Shown here in pieces: positions 25,531-34,790 of a DNA stretch of 37,659 nt. How positions within the stretch are numbered: the first letter of the stretch is position 1; each line of letters begins with the position of its first letter. The notes under the pieces were generated by a model that was not told the DNA's origin, searched no databases, and saw nothing but the letters and a program-made list of their open reading frames with translations. The position numbers were made by a program, and so were the translations under genes. This DNA is from JAJDFU01 sp964640855 (GTDB taxonomy: Bacteria > Bacteroidota > Bacteroidia > Chitinophagales > Saprospiraceae), in the NCBI GenBank assembly GCA_964640855.1, contig CAZXIX010000034.1, positions 1-37,659 of the forward strand, given 5' to 3'.

Positions 25531-25713
25531 ACCCGGGTTGACGATTGTTCCCGAAAATGATCTCAAGAAAAGAACAGTGGAACAATAGAGCATTCGATTA
25601 TTCATGTATTCAATGGGTCATGCATTCAAAGAACGATTCCCTCTGCATGCTACGGGTTAACGAGGTGGTAAGCCCTGAAATGCCGGCAAAACTTATCTAA
25701 TCATTCGCTCTGC

Positions 25714-26907
25714 TTATCCCAACTTCTCCAACGCTTCCTTCAAGCGGGAAATCGCCTCCTTCAATTCCGCCTCCGAAGCCGCATAAGACAGGCGAAAGCA
25801 GCCGGGAGCCCCAAAGGCATCTCCCGTGACGACGGCGACATGAGCTTCCTGCAGGACGTATTCACAGAAATCGGAAGCATTCCGGATCTTATGTTCTCCA
25901 AAGGATTTGCCAAAAAAGGAGCGGATATCCGGAAATACATAAAAGGCCCCTTGCGGGTTGTTCACCTTCATTCCATCGATCTCCTTGAGCAAACGCAAGA
26001 CCAGGTCCCGCCGGTGCAGAAAGGCTTCCCGCATCCGATGGGTCGGTGTCATGTCGGCATCCAGCGCATAGGCAGCCGCCTTTTGTCCAAAAGCCGTCGC
26101 TCCGGAAGTCACCTGCCCCTGGATCTTCGCACAGGCCTCAGCCAGTTCGCGCGGCGCCGCCATATAGCCTAACCGCCAGCCGGTCATGGCGAAGCCCTTC
26201 GAAAAACCATTGACGGTGATGGTCCGGTCCCGGACGCTCTCAAGGGTGCCTATACTGGCGTGGTTGTCCGTGAAGTTGATGTATTCGTAGATCTCGTCCG
26301 AGATGATATGAATGCTTTCATGGGGTGCTACGACCTCCGCAATGGCCTCCAGTTCTTCCATCAGATACACGGAGCCCGTAGGATTGCAAGGGGAGGAGAA
26401 GAGCACGGCTTTGGTCCGCTCCGTGATGGCTTCAGCTACCTGCTGAGCATCTACTTTGTAGTCCCGGTTGATGTCGGCGCTCACCTGCACCGGTACGCCG
26501 CCCGCCATGCGCACGATTTCTGAGTAGGATACCCAGTAGGGCGCCAGTATGATCACCTCGTCCCCTTCGTTGAGCAGGGCCAGCATGATATTGGCAATGC
26601 TTTGCTTGGCTCCGTTGGATACCACGATCTGATCTGGCGTGAATTCCAGCCCGTTGTCCCGTTTGAATTTCCGAACGATGGCCTCCCGGAGCTCCGGCAG
26701 GCCGGGTACCGGGGTATATTTGGTGTACCCTTCGTCCAGCGCCCGCTTGGCGGCATCCTTGATGTGCTGAGGGGTGTCGAAGTCGGGCTCGCCCAGCGAA
26801 AGGCTGATCACGTCTTTTCCCTGAGCCTTGAGCTCCCGCGCCATTTGAGCCATGCGAATGGTAGCGGACTCTTCCATGTGCAACAATCGGTCGGAGAATG
26901 AAATCAT
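25714..26907 (-). CDS. aspC: Aspartate aminotransferase-like class I PLP enzyme
   Basis: The 397-residue protein belongs to fold type I, aspartate aminotransferase subgroup Ib. It has SLGEPDFDTP (37-46), YTKYTPVPGLPELREAI (61-77), APYWVSYSE (122-130), SSPCNPTG (171-178), SDEIYEYI (203-210) and the PLP lysine in NGFSKGFAMTGWRLGY (Lys237), with FRLSYA near the end holding the substrate carboxylate. It moves the amino group between aspartate and 2-oxoglutarate, or uses a related substrate such as prephenate; the Ib subgroup is often broad. It is transcribed alone, divergent from the acyl-CoA carboxylase gene. Confidence 0.85.
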   Translation of the reverse strand: MISFSDRLLHMEESATIRMAQMARELKAQGKDVISLSLGEPDFDTPQHIKDAAKRALDEGYTKYTPVPGLPELREAIVRKFKRDNGLEFTPDQIVVSNGAKQSIANIMLALLNEGDEVIILAPYWVSYSEIVRMAGGVPVQVSADINRDYKVDAQQVAEAITERTKAVLFSSPCNPTGSVYLMEELEAIAEVVAPHESIHIISDEIYEYINFTDNHASIGTLESVRDRTITVNGFSKGFAMTGWRLGYMAAPRELAEACAKIQGQVTSGATAFGQKAAAYALDADMTPTHRMREAFLHRRDLVLRLLKEIDGMKVNNPQGAFYVFPDIRSFFGKSFGEHKIRNASDFCEYVLQEAHVAVVTGDAFGAPGCFRLSYAASEAELKEAISRLKEALEKLG

Positions 26908-26933
26908 ATTATTTTGTTGAGATGGCTATCCGG

Positions 26934-26941
26934 CAAATGTA
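26934..26941 (-). promoter_or_regulatory. -7 box of the aminotransferase promoter
   Basis: The minus strand reads TACATTTG, a full match to TAnnTTTG, 26 nt before the ATG at 26907. No clear TTTG lies 19-21 nt upstream. Confidence 0.45.
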
Positions 26942-27086
26942 GAAGTTTTGACGGCATTTTCAGCCCGTCATTTTTTCTGTGAAACTGCCGTGTACAAACC
27001 GTTATTTTTCTAACTTTCCTCTCCACTTCCGTCGCATTCTTTTTTTGCAACGGACCGCTTTTCCATTAAAAAATGACCACTTCGTT

Positions 27087-28631
27087 ATGGATAACACCAA
27101 ACTCAAGGAACTTCAGGACTACATCGAAAAGGCCCACCTGGGCGGTGGCCAGAAAAGGATCGACAAGCAACACGAAAAGAAAAAGCTGACCGCCCGGGAG
27201 CGGATCCACTTTCTGCTGGATCCCGGCTCCTTCGAAGAGATCGGCATGCTGGTGGCCCACCGGTCCTACGATTTCGGCATGGAAAAACAACGGATTCCCG
27301 GCGACGGGGTGATCACAGGCTACGGCACGATCCACGGGCGCATGGTTTACGTCTTCTCCCAGGATTTCACCGTCTTCGGAGGCTCCCTCTCTGAGACCCA
27401 CGCCGAAAAGATCTGCAAGATCATGGACCTGGCCATGGAAAACGGCGCTCCCCTGATCGGGCTCAACGATTCCGGCGGCGCACGCATCCAGGAAGGAGTG
27501 AAGTCGCTGGGAGGCTATGCCGATATCTTTTACCGCAACGTCATGGCCTCCGGGGTGATCCCCCAGATCTCGGCCATCATGGGGCCTTGTGCCGGGGGGG
27601 CGGTCTATTCACCCGCCATGACCGACTTCACCATCATGGTTGAAGGGACCTCCTACATGTTCGTGACCGGGCCCAATGTGGTCAAAACCGTTACCAACGA
27701 ATCGGTAACCGCCGAAGAGCTCGGGGGCGCCTCGGCCCACGGCACCAAGTCGGGGGTCACCCACCTCACGGCAAGCAACGATCTGGAATGCCTCAATCAG
27801 GTCAAAAGACTGATCAGCTACCTGCCCCAAAATTGCGAGGAAAAGCCGAAAAACCTGGAGGTGGAACTGGGGGAAGAACTGCGACCCCAACTCCGGGATA
27901 TTGTCCCCGACAATCCCAACCAGCCTTACGACATCCGCGATGTGGTCAGGGGAATCGTCGATGAAGAATCATTTATGGAGATCCATCCGGATTATGCCGA
28001 TAATATCGTGGTGGGCTTCGCCCGCCTCGGAGGGCGTAGCATCGGGATCGTCGGCAACCAGCCCATGAGCCTGGCCGGGGTTCTGGATGTGGACAGCTCC
28101 AAGAAAGGAGCCCGCTTCGTCCGCTTCTGCGACTGCTTCAACATTCCGCTTATGGTCCTCGTGGATGTGCCGGGATTCCTGCCCGGAACCGATCAGGAAT
28201 GGAACGGGATCATTGTAAACGGGGCCAAACTGCTTTTTGCCTTCAGCGAAGCAACCGTTCCCCGCGTCACTCTGATCACGCGTAAAGCCTACGGCGGGGC
28301 CTACGATGTGATGAACTCCAAGCACATCGGGGCGGATATGAACTTTGCCTGGCCCTCGGCAGAGATCGCCGTGATGGGAGCCAAAGGGGCGTCCGAGATC
28401 ATTTTCCGGAAGGAGATCCAGGAGGCCGATGATCCCGCCGCCATGTTGGCTCAAAAAGAAAAGGAATACCAGGAATTGTTTGCCCACCCCTACCGGGCAG
28501 CTCGCCGGGGGTTCATCGATGAGGTGATCGATCCGCAGGAATCGCGCCGCAAGTTGATCAAAGCCTTTGCGATGCTGGAGAATAAAGTTCGACACAATCC
28601 TAAGAAGAAGCACGGAAACATTCCGCTGTAA
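27087..28631 (+). CDS. pccB: Acyl-CoA carboxylase beta subunit (propionyl-CoA type)
   Basis: The start at 27087 gives the family N-terminus (MDNTKLKELQDYIEKA); the frame extends upstream to 26979 with no homology. The 514-residue protein has the carboxyltransferase pattern: KKLTARERI, GGSLSETHAEKI, NDSGGARIQEGV, GPCAGGAVYSPAMTDF in the first half, and DVPGFLPGTDQEWNGII and RKAYGGAYDVM in the second. It transfers the carboxyl group from biotin to propionyl-CoA or a similar acyl-CoA in the cytoplasm. No biotin carboxylase/biotin carrier (alpha) gene is beside it, so the partner must be elsewhere. Methylmalonyl-CoA decarboxylase alpha subunit is the main alternative. Confidence 0.85.
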   Translation: MDNTKLKELQDYIEKAHLGGGQKRIDKQHEKKKLTARERIHFLLDPGSFEEIGMLVAHRSYDFGMEKQRIPGDGVITGYGTIHGRMVYVFSQDFTVFGGSLSETHAEKICKIMDLAMENGAPLIGLNDSGGARIQEGVKSLGGYADIFYRNVMASGVIPQISAIMGPCAGGAVYSPAMTDFTIMVEGTSYMFVTGPNVVKTVTNESVTAEELGGASAHGTKSGVTHLTASNDLECLNQVKRLISYLPQNCEEKPKNLEVELGEELRPQLRDIVPDNPNQPYDIRDVVRGIVDEESFMEIHPDYADNIVVGFARLGGRSIGIVGNQPMSLAGVLDVDSSKKGARFVRFCDCFNIPLMVLVDVPGFLPGTDQEWNGIIVNGAKLLFAFSEATVPRVTLITRKAYGGAYDVMNSKHIGADMNFAWPSAEIAVMGAKGASEIIFRKEIQEADDPAAMLAQKEKEYQELFAHPYRAARRGFIDEVIDPQESRRKLIKAFAMLENKVRHNPKKKHGNIPL

Positions 28632-28715
28632 AGGGTTTTTCAATTCCCCTTGTCCGGTGGCTCTCTTCTTTCTGCTGGATAGGCTATTTTCAGGACGGAC
28701 CAAAACGATAGGGCT

Positions 28716-30392
28716 ATGGATCCGGTTGTCATCGGCGTAGATTTCGGTACCGACAGCGTTCGGTCTCTGGTAGTAGATGCTGCCACGGGAAACGAGTACG
28801 GAAAAGCAGTGGCACCCTATCCCCGATGGCGATCCGGCCTGTATTGCGATCCCTCTGCCCACCAGTTTCGCCAACATCCTTTGGATTATATCGAAAGCCT
28901 GGAGCAGTCGGTCCGGGATGCCCTGGATTCTTCCCCGGATGGCGCCCGGGACGCAGTGATCGGTATAGGGATAGATACCACCGGGTCAAGCCCGGTGGCA
29001 GTAGATTCATCCGGTACGCCGCTGGCCTTGCTGCCCGGCTTCGAGGAGGATCCCGATGCCATGTTCATCCTCTGGAAAGACCACACAGCCATCCGGGAAG
29101 CGGCCGAGATCAACGATCTGGCCGCCCGCTGGGAGACGGACTACACGCGCTACGAAGGCGGAGTGTATTCCTCCGAATGGTTCTGGGCCAAGATCCTGCA
29201 TACTCTCCGGGTGAATGAGCGGATCCGGGAAGCAGCTTTTTCCTGGGTGGAGCACTGCGACTGGATCCCCTTCCTGCTGACGGGCGGTAAGGACGTCCTT
29301 CAAATGAAGCGCAGCCGTTGCGCGGCGGGCCACAAGGCCCTGTGGCATCCCGACTTCGGAGGCTTGCCGCCGGATTCTTTCTTTGAGGAACTGGATCCCT
29401 TGCTGAGCGGACTCACCGGACGGCTTTTTCAGGAAACCTATACCTCGGATCAGCCGGCCGGCACCCTTTCTGCCGAATGGGCGGAAAAATGGGGTCTGCA
29501 CACAGGCGTTGTCGTAGCCGTGGGCGCTTTCGATGCGCACATGGGAGCCGTGGGAGGAGAGATCCAACCCTTCCATCTGAGCAAAGTCATGGGGACTTCC
29601 ACCTGCGATATTCTCGTCGCACCCGTCGAAAAAGTAGGGGAGAAGCTCGTGCGGGGGATCTGCGGGCAGGTCAACGGTTCGGTGATCCCCGGTATGATCG
29701 GACTGGAAGCGGGTCAGTCCGCTTTCGGAGATGTCTATGCCTGGTTTCGGCAGATTTTGCTGTGGCCCTTTCGGGAATGGATGGGCCGGGGAGAGATCCT
29801 GGATAAAGAAGCCGAAGAGCGGGTTCTCCGGGAAGCCGAAGAGCGGATGTTGGAGGCCCTCCAGCAGGCCGCCTCCCGTTTGTCTCCCGGAGAATCCGGA
29901 CTGATCGCCCTGGACTGGCTCAACGGCCGGCGGACTCCCGATGCCGACCAATCGCTGAAAGGGGCTCTTTTCGGTCTGCACCTGGGAACCGATGCTCCGC
30001 GGATCTTCCAGGCCCTGGTGGAAGCCACCTGCTTCGGGGCCCGAAAGATCGTCGAACGCTTTCAGGAAGAAGGGGTTCCCATCGAAGGGATCATCGGCCT
30101 GGGGGGCGTCGCCAAGAAGTCTCCTTATATTATGCAGACGCTGGCCCACGTTCTGAATCGCCCCATCCAGATCGTACGGTCGGAAGAAACCTGTGCTTTA
30201 GGGGCAGCCATGTTTGCCGCTGCGGCAGCCGGGCACTATCCCTCCGTAGAAGAAGCCATGAGCGATATGGGGTCCGGCTTCGAGCAGTCGTATCATCCGG
30301 ATCCGGAAACAGCGGCTCGCTACGATCGGATTTACCGGCAGTACGAAGATTGGGGATCAGTCGTCGAGCAAATGATCCACTCCCGGCTTTAG
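28716..30392 (+). CDS. araB: Ribulokinase AraB
   Basis: The 558-residue protein is a FGGY-family sugar kinase with the ATP-binding start GVDFGTDSVRSLVVD, IGIDTTGSSPV (86-96 region), a KRSRCAAGHKALWH segment typical of AraB, DAHMGAVGGEI, GTSTCDILVAP, and GLGGVAKKSPYIMQ near the C-terminus. Length fits bacterial AraB. It phosphorylates L-ribulose to L-ribulose 5-phosphate with ATP in the cytoplasm. It is the first gene of a cluster with araD (12 nt downstream), araA, a mutarotase fusion and a phosphoesterase. I see no clear promoter in the 84 nt upstream. Confidence 0.95.
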   Translation: MDPVVIGVDFGTDSVRSLVVDAATGNEYGKAVAPYPRWRSGLYCDPSAHQFRQHPLDYIESLEQSVRDALDSSPDGARDAVIGIGIDTTGSSPVAVDSSGTPLALLPGFEEDPDAMFILWKDHTAIREAAEINDLAARWETDYTRYEGGVYSSEWFWAKILHTLRVNERIREAAFSWVEHCDWIPFLLTGGKDVLQMKRSRCAAGHKALWHPDFGGLPPDSFFEELDPLLSGLTGRLFQETYTSDQPAGTLSAEWAEKWGLHTGVVVAVGAFDAHMGAVGGEIQPFHLSKVMGTSTCDILVAPVEKVGEKLVRGICGQVNGSVIPGMIGLEAGQSAFGDVYAWFRQILLWPFREWMGRGEILDKEAEERVLREAEERMLEALQQAASRLSPGESGLIALDWLNGRRTPDADQSLKGALFGLHLGTDAPRIFQALVEATCFGARKIVERFQEEGVPIEGIIGLGGVAKKSPYIMQTLAHVLNRPIQIVRSEETCALGAAMFAAAAAGHYPSVEEAMSDMGSGFEQSYHPDPETAARYDRIYRQYEDWGSVVEQMIHSRL

Positions 30393-30404
30393 TCAACTTG
30401 TATC

Positions 30405-31106
30405 ATGAGCGTTTATCAGGAATTAAAACAATCCGCCTATCAGGCGAACATGCAACTTCCCGAACTGGGACTGGTGTTGTTTACCTTCGGAAATGCCAGT
30501 GCGATCGATCGGGAAAAGGGGGTTTTTGCCATTAAGCCCAGCGGCATCCCCTACAGCGATCTCAAGCCCGAAGATATGGTGGTGCTCGACCTGGACCTCC
30601 GGGTGGTGGAGGGCCATTTGCGTCCCTCCTCGGATACCCGAACTCACGCGGTTCTCTACCGTAATTGGCCTACCATCGGCGGGGTGGTGCACACCCATTC
30701 TACCTACGCCACGGCCTGGGCCCAAACGCAGCAGGATATTCCGATCTTCGGAACGACCCATGCGGACCATCTGACCGTGGACGTGCCCTGCGCGCCGGTC
30801 ATGAGCGATGCCCAAATACAGGGGGATTACGAATACGAAACCGGCCTCCAGATCGTAGACGATTTCGCCCGCCGGGGTTTGGATCCGAAGGAGGTCGAAA
30901 TGGTCCTGGTGGCTAATCACGCTCCTTTTACCTGGGGTAAAACGGTGGAAAAAGCGGTGTACCACAGCGCTGTCCTGGAAGAACTGGCTCGCATGGCCTA
31001 CCTGAGCCTGCAGATCCGGCCGGATACGCCTCGCTTAAAAGAGACCCTGATTCGAAAGCATTACGAGCGCAAGCACGGCTCCCATGCCTACTACGGGCAG
31101 GAGTAA
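30405..31106 (+). CDS. araD: L-ribulose-5-phosphate 4-epimerase AraD
   Basis: The 233-residue class II aldolase/epimerase has GNASAIDREKGVFAIKPSGIPY, SDTRTHAVLY, the zinc-binding HTHSTYATAWAQ, GTTHADH, and VANHAPFTWG with the third histidine ligand. It converts L-ribulose 5-phosphate to D-xylulose 5-phosphate, which enters the pentose phosphate pathway. Its ATG is 12 nt after araB and araA begins 54 nt after its stop, consistent with one transcript. Length is as in E. coli AraD. Confidence 0.95.
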   Translation: MSVYQELKQSAYQANMQLPELGLVLFTFGNASAIDREKGVFAIKPSGIPYSDLKPEDMVVLDLDLRVVEGHLRPSSDTRTHAVLYRNWPTIGGVVHTHSTYATAWAQTQQDIPIFGTTHADHLTVDVPCAPVMSDAQIQGDYEYETGLQIVDDFARRGLDPKEVEMVLVANHAPFTWGKTVEKAVYHSAVLEELARMAYLSLQIRPDTPRLKETLIRKHYERKHGSHAYYGQE

Positions 31107-31160
31107 TCCCAGGCGAAGCGGAACTTTCAACACCCATTCCAAACCTAAAAAATCAGATCG

Positions 31161-32654
31161 GTGATCACGCTCAAACAGTATGAAGTCTGGTTCGTTACCG
31201 GCAGCCAACATTTATACGGGCCGGAGACCCTCGAAAAGGTCAGCGAGCACGCCCGTGCCGTATCCGGGGGATTGCACGAAAGTGCCCACATTCCGGTCGA
31301 AATTATCTTCAAGCCGGTGCTGACCAGCCCGGATGCCATTTATCAACTTTGCCAGGAAGCCAACGCTTCGGAAACCTGCATCGGTCTGATCGCCTGGATG
31401 CATACCTTTTCACCGGCCAAAATGTGGATTCGGGGCTTGCGCTTGCTTGCCAAGCCCATGCTGCACCTGCATACCCAATTCAATCGCGATATTCCCTGGC
31501 CCTCGATCGATATGGACTTCATGAACCTGAATCAATCCGCTCACGGAGGGCGGGAATTCGGGTTCATCCAAAGCCGGATGCACATTCGCCGAAAAGTGAT
31601 AACCGGCTTCTGGCAGGAAGAGGAGGTGCAAAGCCGAGTGGGAAACTGGACGCGGGTGGCTGCTGCCTGGGCGGATATGCAGGGCATGAAAGTGGCTCGC
31701 TTCGGCGACAACATGCGGGAAGTGGCGGTCACCGAGGGCAACAAGGTCTCCGCTCAAATCCGCTTCGGCTTTTCGGTAAACGGATTCGGCATGGGAGATC
31801 TGGCCGAACAGGTCCGGGAGGTGACCGATGGGGAGATCGATAGCTTGCTGGAGCGCTATGAGCAGGACTATGAGCTGAACGCGGAACTGCGACCCGGGGG
31901 CGATCGCCACGAATCGCTGCGCGAAGCGGCCCGGATCGAAGCCGGATTGCGCTCCTTTCTGGAGCAAGGGGCCTTCACCGCCTTCACCGATACCTTCGAG
32001 GACCTGCACGGCCTCCGGCAGCTTCCGGGACTGGCCGTACAACGTCTGATGGCAGAAGGGTACGGCTTCGGAGCAGAAGGGGACTGGAAAACCGCCGCCC
32101 TGGTCCGCTGCATGAAGGTCATGGGCGCCGGATTGGAAGGGGGGCATTCTTTCATGGAAGACTACACCTATCATTTTCAACCCGGAAACCAACAAGTCCT
32201 GGGGGCCCACATGCTGGAGATCTGCCCTTCCATAGCAGCCGATCGGCCCAGCTGCGAGGTGCATCCGCTGGGGATAGGCGGCAAAGAAGATCCGGTCCGC
32301 CTGGTCTTCCATTCCCGTCCCGGGCCCGCCCTGAATGCCAGCCTGATCGACCTCGGGCATCGGTTCCGCCTGCTGGTCAATACGGTAGAAGCAGTAGAGC
32401 CGGAGCAACCCTTGCCCAAACTTCCCGTAGCCCGGGTCTTGTGGAAGCCGGAACCCGACCTGCCGACGGCCGCCGCTGCCTGGATCCATGCGGGCGGAGC
32501 TCACCATACCTGCTTCAGTCAATCCCTGACACCGGAATTCATCGAAGACTTTTGTGAAATGGCCGGTATTGAGTATATATTGATCGATCGGGAAACCCGC
32601 TTGCGGCAACTTAAACAAGAGCTGCGCTGGAATGAGGCTGCCTACCGACTTTGA
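31161..32654 (+). CDS. araA: L-arabinose isomerase AraA (GTG start)
   Basis: The 497-residue protein begins with GTG at 31161; this matches the family N-terminus (YEVWFVTGSQHLYG). Conserved segments are MHTFSPAKMWIRGL, LHTQFNRDIPW, MDFMNLNQSAHGGREFGF, then the metal and catalytic residues in GFGAEGDWKTAAL (Glu), FMEDYTYHF (Glu), GAHMLEICPS (His) and GGAHHTCFS (His). It needs a divalent metal such as Mn2+ and turns L-arabinose into L-ribulose in the cytoplasm. It follows araD after 54 nt and is followed after 30 nt by the mutarotase fusion. Confidence 0.95.
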   Translation: MITLKQYEVWFVTGSQHLYGPETLEKVSEHARAVSGGLHESAHIPVEIIFKPVLTSPDAIYQLCQEANASETCIGLIAWMHTFSPAKMWIRGLRLLAKPMLHLHTQFNRDIPWPSIDMDFMNLNQSAHGGREFGFIQSRMHIRRKVITGFWQEEEVQSRVGNWTRVAAAWADMQGMKVARFGDNMREVAVTEGNKVSAQIRFGFSVNGFGMGDLAEQVREVTDGEIDSLLERYEQDYELNAELRPGGDRHESLREAARIEAGLRSFLEQGAFTAFTDTFEDLHGLRQLPGLAVQRLMAEGYGFGAEGDWKTAALVRCMKVMGAGLEGGHSFMEDYTYHFQPGNQQVLGAHMLEICPSIAADRPSCEVHPLGIGGKEDPVRLVFHSRPGPALNASLIDLGHRFRLLVNTVEAVEPEQPLPKLPVARVLWKPEPDLPTAAAAWIHAGGAHHTCFSQSLTPEFIEDFCEMAGIEYILIDRETRLRQLKQELRWNEAAYRL

Positions 32655-32684
32655 CATTCCATTCTTTTTTGAAAAAACACACAG

Positions 32685-34790
32685 ATGCGATACCTCCCTG
32701 TTTTTCTTTGGGTAATGAGCCTGACCCTCCTTTTGTCCGCTTGCGGAAATCCGGCCTCGGACCCCGCCAAAGAAGTAGAATCCACGGCTCGGCTGGAAGT
32801 GCAACCTCTCGGAAATACGCCGGAGGGGATGGCCAACCTATATACGCTTCGCAATGCCAACGGTATGGAAGTCATGCTGACCGACTTCGGGGGCATCGTG
32901 ACGCAAATCCGGGTTCCGGATCGGGAAGGCAAGGTAGAGGACGTTACGCTCGGGTTCGACAGCCTGGCTCCCTACCTGGGGGAGCACCCCTTTTTCGGTT
33001 CACTGGTTGGCCGCTACGGCAACCGGATCGGCGGAGCCGTCTTTCGGCTGGAGCGAAAAGAATATACCCTGGCGGCCAACAACGGACCCAATACGCTGCA
33101 CGGGGGCGTGCGCGGCTTCAATCGCTTTCTGCATGAGGCCACCCCCATCGAAGAAGGAAATTTCGTCGGCGTCGAATTGAGCCGCCTCAGTCCGGACGGC
33201 GAGGAAGGCTTCCCGGGAAATCTTGAGTATCGCCTCCGCTATCTGTTGGGGGAACAAAATCAACTTCGCATAGAATACATAGCCACCACGGATGCGCCTA
33301 CGGTGGTCAACCTGACCCATCATTCCTATTTCAATCTTAAGGGCCAGGGAAATGGCGATATCCTGGATCACCTGTTGATGATCCGGGCCGACAGCATTAC
33401 TCCGGTCAGGGAGGATCTGATCCCGACCGGAGCGCTTCAACCCGTAACCGGTACCCCCTTTGACTTTCGCGAACCCATGCCGATCGGAAGCCGGATCGAA
33501 GGGGAGTCCGACCAGCTCCAAAAAGCCGGCGGGTACGATCACAACTGGGTGCTCGATCGAGATAGCCCGGGTCTGGAACTGGCGGCCCGACTGGAAGAGC
33601 CCGAATCGGGGCGCTCCCTGGAAGTATGGACCACCGAACCCGGGCTTCAGTTTTATTCCGGAAATTTTCTGGATGGTTCGATCACGGGTAAAGAGGGCAG
33701 GATCTACACCTTCCGGTCCGGGCTATGCCTGGAGACGCAACATTTCCCGGATTCCCCCAACCAACCCGCTTTTCCCTCTACTTTGCTCCGGCCGGGAGAG
33801 ACGTATGAATCGATCACCGAGTACCGCTTTGCCTGGGTGCTGAAGGAAAAGGATGCCCCCCTCTATTTTGGAGAATGGCCCGATCCGGAACCCGGAGCGG
33901 GGGAGGAAATAGTCGAACTCAAGGCGGCGGCCATGAATCATCGGGATGTCTTCATCACCCAGGGGCTTTACCCGGGTATTCGCTATCCGATCATCCTCGG
34001 ATCCGATGGTGCAGGCCTTTCGGGCGGAAGGGAAGTCGTGATCAATCCGGCCTTGGACTGGGGCTCGGATCCCCGGGTGCAATCCTCCTCTTTTACGGTT
34101 TTGGGACTGCCCCGCGACGGTACTTTTGCCGGCAAGATCCGTATCCCCGCCGATCGACTGTACGACAAACCCGGGCATTTGTCCTGGGCAGAAGCCGCTG
34201 CACTTCCGCTCGGAGGGCTCACCGCATATCGCGCCTTGTTTACGCGGGGCGGGTTGAAAGCCGGCGAGAAAGTCCTGATCCACGGGGTAGGAGGGGGGGT
34301 AGCCCTTTTTGGGTTGCAGTTCGCTCTGGCGGCCGGAGCCGAGGTCTTTGTCACCTCCGGTTCGGAAGAAAAAATTGAACGCGCCCTGGATATGGGGCCC
34401 CTTCGGGGTATCCGCTACAAAGAAGAAAGCTGGGCCAAAACGTTGGGAAAGGAGAGCGGAGGGTTTGACCTCATACTGGAAAGTGCCGGCGGCCCTGGTT
34501 TCAACGATTTGGTTACTTGCGCGGCCCCGGGCGGCCGGATCGTTTCCTACGGGGGGACCCGCGGCAAGATCCCGAATGTATCGCCCCAAAAAATATTCTG
34601 GAAACAACTCTCTCTACTGGGCTCGACCATGGGCACGGATCAGGACTTTGAGGATATGCTGGCTTTTGTAACGGAAAGCCAGATCGTGCCGGTCGTCGAT
34701 TCGGAACGCCCTCTTTCCCTCGCAGCAGCCGGTTTTGAGCGCATGGCCAAGGGACTTCAATTCGGTAAAATCGTTTTTCAGATCGGATGA
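32685..34790 (+). CDS. Lipoprotein aldose 1-epimerase fused to a quinone-oxidoreductase-type dehydrogenase
   Basis: The 701-residue product is two complete enzymes in one frame. Residues 1-20 are a lipoprotein signal (lipobox LSAC, Cys20). Residues 35-382 are a galactose mutarotase/aldose 1-epimerase: GRYGNRIGG (109-117), NTLHGG with His139, THHSYFNL with His213, and CLETQHFPDSPNQPAFPS with the base Glu350. Residues 383-701 are a zinc-free medium-chain dehydrogenase: NHRDVF (418-423), GSDGAG, GTFAGKI, AALPLGGLTAYRAL and the NADPH loop GVGGGVA (534-540). The join is sharp: the first enzyme would end at YRF, and the second lacks only its initial Met-Lys. A secreted domain joined to an NAD(P)H enzyme is hard to place in the cell. 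It may be a real fusion, a small deletion, or an assembly error. It lies in the ara operon. Confidence 0.85.
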   Translation: MRYLPVFLWVMSLTLLLSACGNPASDPAKEVESTARLEVQPLGNTPEGMANLYTLRNANGMEVMLTDFGGIVTQIRVPDREGKVEDVTLGFDSLAPYLGEHPFFGSLVGRYGNRIGGAVFRLERKEYTLAANNGPNTLHGGVRGFNRFLHEATPIEEGNFVGVELSRLSPDGEEGFPGNLEYRLRYLLGEQNQLRIEYIATTDAPTVVNLTHHSYFNLKGQGNGDILDHLLMIRADSITPVREDLIPTGALQPVTGTPFDFREPMPIGSRIEGESDQLQKAGGYDHNWVLDRDSPGLELAARLEEPESGRSLEVWTTEPGLQFYSGNFLDGSITGKEGRIYTFRSGLCLETQHFPDSPNQPAFPSTLLRPGETYESITEYRFAWVLKEKDAPLYFGEWPDPEPGAGEEIVELKAAAMNHRDVFITQGLYPGIRYPIILGSDGAGLSGGREVVINPALDWGSDPRVQSSSFTVLGLPRDGTFAGKIRIPADRLYDKPGHLSWAEAAALPLGGLTAYRALFTRGGLKAGEKVLIHGVGGGVALFGLQFALAAGAEVFVTSGSEEKIERALDMGPLRGIRYKEESWAKTLGKESGGFDLILESAGGPGFNDLVTCAAPGGRIVSYGGTRGKIPNVSPQKIFWKQLSLLGSTMGTDQDFEDMLAFVTESQIVPVVDSERPLSLAAAGFERMAKGLQFGKIVFQIG

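Noticed and set aside
25590..25650. Recurring ATTCA words after the MATE gene
   Set aside because: Irregular spacing and low complexity; no array, hairpin or gene is supported.
29007..30149. 380-codon open frame antisense to araB
   Set aside because: Shadow of a fully conserved ribulokinase; composition rich in Gly, Pro and Gln without domain pattern.
31410..32804. 464-codon open frame antisense to araA
   Set aside because: It mirrors araA codon use, shows no family motif and runs past the start of the next real gene.
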